DNA from: Pseudomonadota bacterium
GTDB taxonomy: Bacteria; Pseudomonadota; Alphaproteobacteria; Rhizobiales; Xanthobacteraceae
Assembly (NCBI GenBank): GCA_021779635.1
Contig: JAJYAH010000159.1
Location: 1 to 11,256, forward strand
Direction of reading: 5' to 3'
DNA length: 11,256 bases
The translations under genes were made by a program, and so were the position numbers. Of this stretch, positions 6,513 through 11,256 are shown one piece after another (the stretch's first letter is position 1; each line of letters begins with the position of its first letter). The notes beneath the pieces are model-generated. The model did not search any database. It was not told the DNA's origin and saw only the letters and a list, made by a program, of their open reading frames with translations.

Positions 6513-8114
6513 ATGAGCGATCTAGCTGCGACCGGCGGCGTGCCGGGTCCGGGCCGCATCGGCCGGGTGGCGATCGGCGATCTGTTGAAACGCGCGGCGC
6601 GTCGCTTCCCCGATCGAATAGCGGTCACCGACGGCGAGCGGCGCGTGACCTTCACCGAGATCGAGCGCGACGCCAATCGCTTTGCCAATTATCTGGTCGC
6701 GCGCGGATTGAAGCCCGGCGAGAAGATTTCAACCATCTGCAACAATTCGGTTGAGTTCGTCAAAGCGCTGTTCGGCATTCACCGCGCCGGCCTGGTCTGG
6801 GTGCCGGTCAACACCATGCTCGGGCCCACGGATATGGATTATATCCTCGATCATGCGGAAGTGCGGTTCGCGCTGATCTACGACAATTTGCATGCGCAGG
6901 CCGATCGGCGCGCGGCGCTGGAGAAGCGCGGCATCGATCTGGTAACCGTCGACCTGACCGGTACGGCCGCCGCGGCGGGCCTTGAGAATTTCAACGATCT
7001 GTTGAAGGGCCAATCGGAGGTCGAGCCCGATATCGACTTCGACGATCGCGATCTCGCCATGATCATCTATACCAGCGGCACCACGTCGCGCCCAAAGGGC
7101 GCGATGCATTGCCACCTTGCCGTGGTAATGGCGGTGATGAGCAACGCCATCGAGATGCATCTCGATCGCAACGACGGCGTGACCGGCCAGTTTCCGCTGT
7201 TCCACTGCGCGGGTCATGTGATGTTGCTGAGCTATCTGTCGGTCGGCGGACGGATGGCCTTGATGCGCGGCTTCGACCCGGTGGCCTGCATGGAAGCCAT
7301 CGTGCGCGACAAGCTGACGGTTTTTGTCGGCCTGCCGCTGATGTACCAGGCCATCCTCGATCATCCGCGCCGCCGGGAATACGACCTGTCCGGCCTGAAG
7401 ACCTGCCTCTACACCATGGCGCCGATGGGCCGCCCGCTGCTCGAGCGCGCAATGGCCGACATGTGCCCCAACTTCATGCTCAGCAGCGGCCAGACCGAAA
7501 TGTATCCCGCGACGACGATGTCGCAGCCGGACCGGCAACTCCTGCGTTTTGGCAATTACTGGGGCGAATCCCTGATCGTCAACGAGACCGCCATCATGGA
7601 TGATGACGGCAATCTGCTGCCCCCGGGCCAGGCCGGCGAACTGGTGCATCGGGGCCCGAATGTCATGATGGGCTATTACAAGGACCCCAGGGCGACCGAA
7701 GAGTCACGAAAATTCGGCTGGCATCACACCGGCGATCTCGCGCTGATCGACGAGCACGGCGAAGTGCTGTTCCTCGATCGCAAGAAGGACATGATCAAGT
7801 CCGGCGGCGAGAACGTCGCCTCCGTCAAGATCGAGGAGACGCTGCTCGCGCATCCCGCCGTGCAGAACGCCGCCGTGGTCGGGCTGCCGCATCCGCAATG
7901 GGGCGAGGCGGTGTCGGCGTTTGTCAAATTGAAGCCGGGCGCGCAGGCGGACGAGGCTGCGATCGCCGAACATTGCCGCAAGCACCTCGGCGGCTTTCAG
8001 GTCCCGAAGCTGGTCAGGATCCTGGACGACATGCCGATGACGGCCACCGGCAAATTGCGCAAGGTCGAACTGCGCCAGGCGTTTAATGGATATTTCGCAG
8101 AAAAGAGCGCGTGA
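6513..8114 (+). CDS. AMP-forming acyl-CoA synthetase (acyl-CoA ligase)
   Basis: A 533-residue member of the ANL adenylating superfamily: ATP, CoA and a carboxylic acid give acyl-CoA, AMP and pyrophosphate. The start chosen is the ATG at 6513 after GAGGGGGACGG (6497-6507). The frame continues up to a GTG at 6426, but those 29 extra residues are encoded largely by the palindromic repeat. Motifs in order: P-loop YTSGTTSRPKG at 186-196; the adenine-site motif SSGQTE at 324-329, where most relatives have YGxTE; TGD at 406-408 with the ATP-ribose Asp408; hinge region LDRKKDMIKSGGENV at 421-435; catalytic Lys514 in TATGKLRK. The C-terminal lid is complete. Substrate class cannot be read with certainty; medium-chain or branched fatty acid ligases of this type are common. 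It lies 36 bases upstream of the carboxylase genes, and probably supplies their CoA substrate. Confidence 0.95.
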   Translation: MSDLAATGGVPGPGRIGRVAIGDLLKRAARRFPDRIAVTDGERRVTFTEIERDANRFANYLVARGLKPGEKISTICNNSVEFVKALFGIHRAGLVWVPVNTMLGPTDMDYILDHAEVRFALIYDNLHAQADRRAALEKRGIDLVTVDLTGTAAAAGLENFNDLLKGQSEVEPDIDFDDRDLAMIIYTSGTTSRPKGAMHCHLAVVMAVMSNAIEMHLDRNDGVTGQFPLFHCAGHVMLLSYLSVGGRMALMRGFDPVACMEAIVRDKLTVFVGLPLMYQAILDHPRRREYDLSGLKTCLYTMAPMGRPLLERAMADMCPNFMLSSGQTEMYPATTMSQPDRQLLRFGNYWGESLIVNETAIMDDDGNLLPPGQAGELVHRGPNVMMGYYKDPRATEESRKFGWHHTGDLALIDEHGEVLFLDRKKDMIKSGGENVASVKIEETLLAHPAVQNAAVVGLPHPQWGEAVSAFVKLKPGAQADEAAIAEHCRKHLGGFQVPKLVRILDDMPMTATGKLRKVELRQAFNGYFAEKSA

Positions 8115-8150
8115 TGTCGTTTGCGCAATCCCGGAATGACGAAGGCGCCC

Positions 8151-9767
8151 ATGGCCATCCTTGAATCGACGATCGCGCCGTCCAGCGACGCCTACAAGGT
8201 CAACCGCGCCGGGATGCTGGCGTTGATTTCGCGGATGCGCGCGCTGGAAGAGCGCACGCGCGCGGCATCGGCCGCCGCCAAGGATCGGTTTCACAAACGC
8301 GGACAGTTGCTGCCGCGCGAACGGGTGGCGCTGGTGCTTGATCCCGGTGCGCCCTTTATCGAGCTGTCGACATTGGCGGGATACATGTTCGATGTACCCG
8401 ATGCCGACAGGAGCGTGCCGGGCGGCGGGCTCATCGCCGGGATCGGTTTCGTCGCTGGAATTCGCTGCATGGTCAGCGCCAACGATTCCGGCATCGATGC
8501 CGGCGCGCTGCAGGCCTACGGCCTAGACAAGACGCTGCGGGTGCAGGAACTGGCGCTGGAGAACAAGCTGCCCTATGTGCAACTGGTCGAGAGCGCCGGC
8601 GCCAATCTTTTGCGTTACCGGGTCGAGGATTTCGTCCGCGGCGGCAACATCTTTCGCAATCTGGCGCGGCTGTCGGCGGCCGGTTTGCCGGTGGTCACGG
8701 TGACGCATGGTTCGTCGACCGCGGGCGGCGCCTATCAGACCGGCCTGTCGGATTACATCGTGATGGTGCGCGGGCGGACCCGGGCGTTTCTCGCCGGCCC
8801 GCCGCTGCTGAAGGCCGCAACCGGAGAAATCGCCACTGAGGAGGAACTCGGCGGCGCCGAGATGCATACCAGCATTTCAGGTCTCGGCGACTATCTCGCC
8901 GAGGGCGACCGCGATGCGCTGCGCATCGCGCGCGACATCATGGCCAATCTGGAATGGGACCGGCCGAGCCCGGACCAGACGTCGCATCGCCCGCCGCGCC
9001 ATGACCCCGAGGAATTGCTGGGCATCATGCCGATGGACCACAAGCGGCCGGTCGACATGCGCCAGGTGATCGCACGGATCATCGACGATTCCGATTTTAT
9101 CGAATTCGGCGCCAATTACGGTCCTGCCACCGTGTGCGGGCACGCGCGGATCGAAGGCCAGGCGATCGGGATCGTCACCAACAACGGCCCGCTCGATCCG
9201 GCCGGCGCCAACAAGGCCACGCATTTCATTCAGGCCTGCTGCCAGTCGCGCACGCCGCTGCTCTATCTGAACAACACCACCGGCTACATGGTCGGCCGCG
9301 CCTATGAAGAGGCCGGCATGATCAAGCACGGATCGAAGATGATCCAGGCGGTGACCAGCGCGACCGTGCCGCAGATCACGATCTACTGCGGCGCCTCTTT
9401 CGGCGCCGGCAATTACGGCATGTGCGGGCGTGGGTTTCATCCGCGTTTCTGCTTTTCCTGGCCCAATGCCAAGACCGCCGTGATGGGCGGCGAGCAGGCG
9501 GCCGAAACCATGGCGATCGTGACCGAGGCCGCTGCCATCCGGCGCGGCAAGCCGGTCGAGCAGGCAAAACTCGATCAGATGAAGGCGCAGATCATCGGCG
9601 TGTTCGACGGCCAGATGGACGTGTTCTCGACCAGCGCGCGGGTGCTCGACGATGGCGTGATCGACCCGCGCGACACCCGCGCGATATTGGCCGAGGTGCT
9701 GGCGATTTGCCGCGAGGCCGAACAGCGCTCGCCGCAGCGCATGCAGTTTTCGGTCGCGCGGCCATGA
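8151..9767 (+). CDS. Acyl-CoA carboxylase carboxyltransferase (beta) subunit, geranyl/methylcrotonyl-CoA type
   Basis: A 538-residue carboxyltransferase subunit that moves CO2 from biotin to an acyl-CoA; length fits the MccB/AtuC group (about 535). The N-terminal crotonase-fold half has GKLLPRER-like GQLLPRERVALVLDPG, then SAGANLLRYRVE, GSSTAGGAY and GPPLLKAATGE. The C-terminal half has NNTTGYMVGRAYE, GASFGAGNYGMCGRGF and WPNAKTAVMGGEQAA. The run GLIAGIGFVAG with LARLSAAGLPVVTV is like geranyl-CoA carboxylase AtuC as I remember it. Gly164 (codon 8640-8642) aligns with the Phe that narrows the methylcrotonyl-CoA pocket. The start at 8151 has AAGG at 8142-8145 and matches the family's N-terminus (AILES); ATG 8136 or TTG 8121 would add 5 or 10 residues. 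Its stop overlaps the next gene's start (ATGA), so the two subunits are translationally coupled. Confidence 0.94.
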   Translation: MAILESTIAPSSDAYKVNRAGMLALISRMRALEERTRAASAAAKDRFHKRGQLLPRERVALVLDPGAPFIELSTLAGYMFDVPDADRSVPGGGLIAGIGFVAGIRCMVSANDSGIDAGALQAYGLDKTLRVQELALENKLPYVQLVESAGANLLRYRVEDFVRGGNIFRNLARLSAAGLPVVTVTHGSSTAGGAYQTGLSDYIVMVRGRTRAFLAGPPLLKAATGEIATEEELGGAEMHTSISGLGDYLAEGDRDALRIARDIMANLEWDRPSPDQTSHRPPRHDPEELLGIMPMDHKRPVDMRQVIARIIDDSDFIEFGANYGPATVCGHARIEGQAIGIVTNNGPLDPAGANKATHFIQACCQSRTPLLYLNNTTGYMVGRAYEEAGMIKHGSKMIQAVTSATVPQITIYCGASFGAGNYGMCGRGFHPRFCFSWPNAKTAVMGGEQAAETMAIVTEAAAIRRGKPVEQAKLDQMKAQIIGVFDGQMDVFSTSARVLDDGVIDPRDTRAILAEVLAICREAEQRSPQRMQFSVARP

Positions 9768-11256
9768 GCGGCAGGTCGATGAAGCGCAAACCATTCCGTA
9801 ACATCTTGATCGCCAATCGTGGCGAGATCGCGCTGCGGATCATGCGGACCGCGCGCCGTCTCGGCTATGGCGTGATCGCCGTCTATTCGGACGCCGACCG
9901 TGACGCATTGCATGTGCGCGGCGCGGATCAGGCCATCCGCATCGGCGAGGCGTTGCCGGCGCAATCCTATCTCAGGATTGAAGCGATCATGGCAGCGGCA
10001 AAAGCCGGTGGAGCGGATGCGATTCATCCGGGTTACGGCTTTCTGGCCGAAAACGAGGATTTCGCCAGCGCCTGCCGGGATGCGGGCCTGGTGTTTATCG
10101 GGCCGTCGCCCGAAGCCATCAAGGCGCTGGGCAACAAGGCCGGCGCCAAAACCATCATGCGGGCGGCCGGCGTGCCCTGTGTGCCGGGTTATCAAGGTGC
10201 GGATCAGAGCGACGCCGCGATGCTCGCGGAGGCGAAAAACATCGGATTCCCCGTGATGATCAAGGCCGTCGCCGGCGGCGGCGGTCGCGGCATGCGGCTG
10301 GTTACGGATGCGGCGGCCTTTCCGGATTCGTTGCGCAGCGCGCGATCCGAGGCGCAGGGCGCGTTCGGCGATCCGACCGTCATTCTGGAGCGGGCGATTC
10401 TCGATCCGCGCCACATCGAAATCCAGGTATTCGGCGACGCGTTCGGCCATGCCATCCATCTTGGCGAGCGCGACTGCTCGGTGCAGCGGCGGCATCAGAA
10501 GCTGATCGAGGAAGCGCCGTCACCGGCGGTGTCGCCGGAATTGCGGGCGCGGATGGGGGCGGTCGCGGTCGCCGCGGTCAAGTCGATCGGATATGAGGGC
10601 GCCGGCACGCTCGAGTTCCTGCTCGACGCAAAAGGCCAATTCTATTTCATGGAAATGAATACGCGCCTGCAGGTCGAGCATCCCGTCACCGAGGCGATCA
10701 CCGGGCTTGATCTCGTCGAATTGCAATTGCGCGTCGCCAGCGGCCAGCCGCTCGGACTTCAGCAGGAAGATATTCAATTTTCCGGTCACGCCATCGAGGT
10801 GCGGTTGTGTTCGGAGGATGCCGGCCATGATTTCATGCCGCAGTCCGGCCGGATGGCGCTGTGGCAAATGCCGGATGATCTTCGCGTCGAGCATGCGCTG
10901 CAATCCGGTTCCGAAATTCCGCCGTTCTATGATTCGATGATTGCGAAACTCATCAGCCACGGCGTGACCCGCGACGAGGCACGGCGCAAGCTCATTCGCG
11001 GTCTCGATCAGGCCATAGCCTTTGGCGTGACCACCAATCGGGCGTTTCTCGCCGCCTGCCTGCGGCATCCCGGCTTCGCCGCCGGCGAAGCGACGACGGC
11101 CTTCATCGGCCGGCACCGCGACGATCTGCTGGCGCCGCGCGAAAACGCGGACGCTCCGGATACCGCCGTTGCGGGCCTGTTGCTCTACGTCACCGATCCC
11201 GATGCGCGGCCGTGGCGAAAGGGGCGGTCGCTCGCGGCGACGTTCCCGATCGCGGC
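9764..11256 (+). CDS. Acyl-CoA carboxylase biotin carboxylase (alpha) subunit, 3'-truncated by the window edge
   Basis: The biotin-containing alpha subunit, which uses ATP and bicarbonate to carboxylate biotin and hands CO2 to the upstream beta subunit. The visible 497 residues cover the N-terminal domain (RNILIANRGEIALRI at 12-26, HPGYGFLAEN at 88-97), the ATP-grasp domain with the glycine loop AGGGGRGMR at 170-178, HIEIQVFGD, LGERDCSVQRRHQK, the catalytic EMNTRLQVEHP at 297-307, and the C-terminal biotin-carboxylase domain with FYDSMIAKLI. The BT linker begins near residue 455. The biotin-carrier domain with its lysine must lie past the end of the window. The ATG overlaps the beta gene stop by 4 bases; a second in-frame ATG at 9779 is possible. 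Pairing with an AtuC/MccB-like beta subunit points to AtuF/LiuD-type function rather than acetyl-CoA carboxylase. Confidence 0.95.
   Translation, partial: MSGRSMKRKPFRNILIANRGEIALRIMRTARRLGYGVIAVYSDADRDALHVRGADQAIRIGEALPAQSYLRIEAIMAAAKAGGADAIHPGYGFLAENEDFASACRDAGLVFIGPSPEAIKALGNKAGAKTIMRAAGVPCVPGYQGADQSDAAMLAEAKNIGFPVMIKAVAGGGGRGMRLVTDAAAFPDSLRSARSEAQGAFGDPTVILERAILDPRHIEIQVFGDAFGHAIHLGERDCSVQRRHQKLIEEAPSPAVSPELRARMGAVAVAAVKSIGYEGAGTLEFLLDAKGQFYFMEMNTRLQVEHPVTEAITGLDLVELQLRVASGQPLGLQQEDIQFSGHAIEVRLCSEDAGHDFMPQSGRMALWQMPDDLRVEHALQSGSEIPPFYDSMIAKLISHGVTRDEARRKLIRGLDQAIAFGVTTNRAFLAACLRHPGFAAGEATTAFIGRHRDDLLAPRENADAPDTAVAGLLLYVTDPDARPWRKGRSLAATFPIA

Noticed and set aside
8114..8164. Sixteen-codon open frame (ATG 8114, overlapping the ligase stop) ending inside the carboxyltransferase start region
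   Set aside because: It could couple translation, but short frames like this are expected by chance, and nothing supports its translation.
9575..10495. A 306-residue - strand open frame across the carboxylase subunit junction
   Set aside because: It lies antisense to the conserved C-terminus of the carboxyltransferase and the ATP-grasp domain of the biotin carboxylase, and has no domain of its own.

Overview
The window is a high-GC stretch with strong third-position G/C, from an alphaproteobacterium. The best guess is the Bradyrhizobium/Rhodopseudomonas group (Nitrobacteraceae). This rests on codon use, on the gene families, and on two intergenic palindromes that I recognise from memory as dispersed repeats of that group (about 4471-4535 and 6377-6462). 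All nine supported genes lie on the + strand with short gaps. No RNA gene, transposase, phage gene or CRISPR array is visible.

Layout. 1-1088: acyl-CoA dehydrogenase lacking only its extreme N-terminus. 1101-1145: strong hairpin. 1164-2324: second acyl-CoA dehydrogenase, close to the citronellyl-CoA dehydrogenase (AtuD) type. 2365-3582: Tat-exported type I solute-binding protein of a LivK-like ABC importer, with no permease or ATPase genes in view. 3688-4338: glutathione S-transferase-like protein. 4339-4559: regulatory gap with a possible promoter and a palindromic repeat. 4560-5381: AraC-type regulator. 5499-6365: beta-keto acid cleavage enzyme (BKACE, DUF849). 6366-6512: gap filled by a large palindromic repeat. 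6513-8114: AMP-forming acyl-CoA ligase. 8151-9767: carboxyltransferase (beta) subunit of a biotin-dependent acyl-CoA carboxylase. 9764-11256: its biotin carboxylase (alpha) subunit, overlapping by 4 bases and cut by the window end before the biotin-carrier domain.

How they may work together. An imported carboxylic acid would be activated to its CoA ester by the ligase, desaturated by one or both dehydrogenases, and carboxylated on the gamma-carbon by the two-subunit carboxylase. This is the logic of the leucine/isovalerate (Liu) and acyclic-terpene (Atu) pathways. The carboxylase resembles the geranyl-CoA type more than the methylcrotonyl-CoA type, and both dehydrogenases carry the active-site arrangement of isovaleryl-CoA and long-chain dehydrogenases. 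The hydratase and HMG-CoA-lyase-type steps are not in the window. The unusual component is the BKACE enzyme, which normally exchanges an acyl group between a beta-keto acid and acetyl-CoA, giving acetoacetate. The locus is best described as an Atu/Liu-like catabolic cluster for an unidentified, probably branched acid, with its own sensor protein, regulator and a BKACE side step. The substrate is inference.
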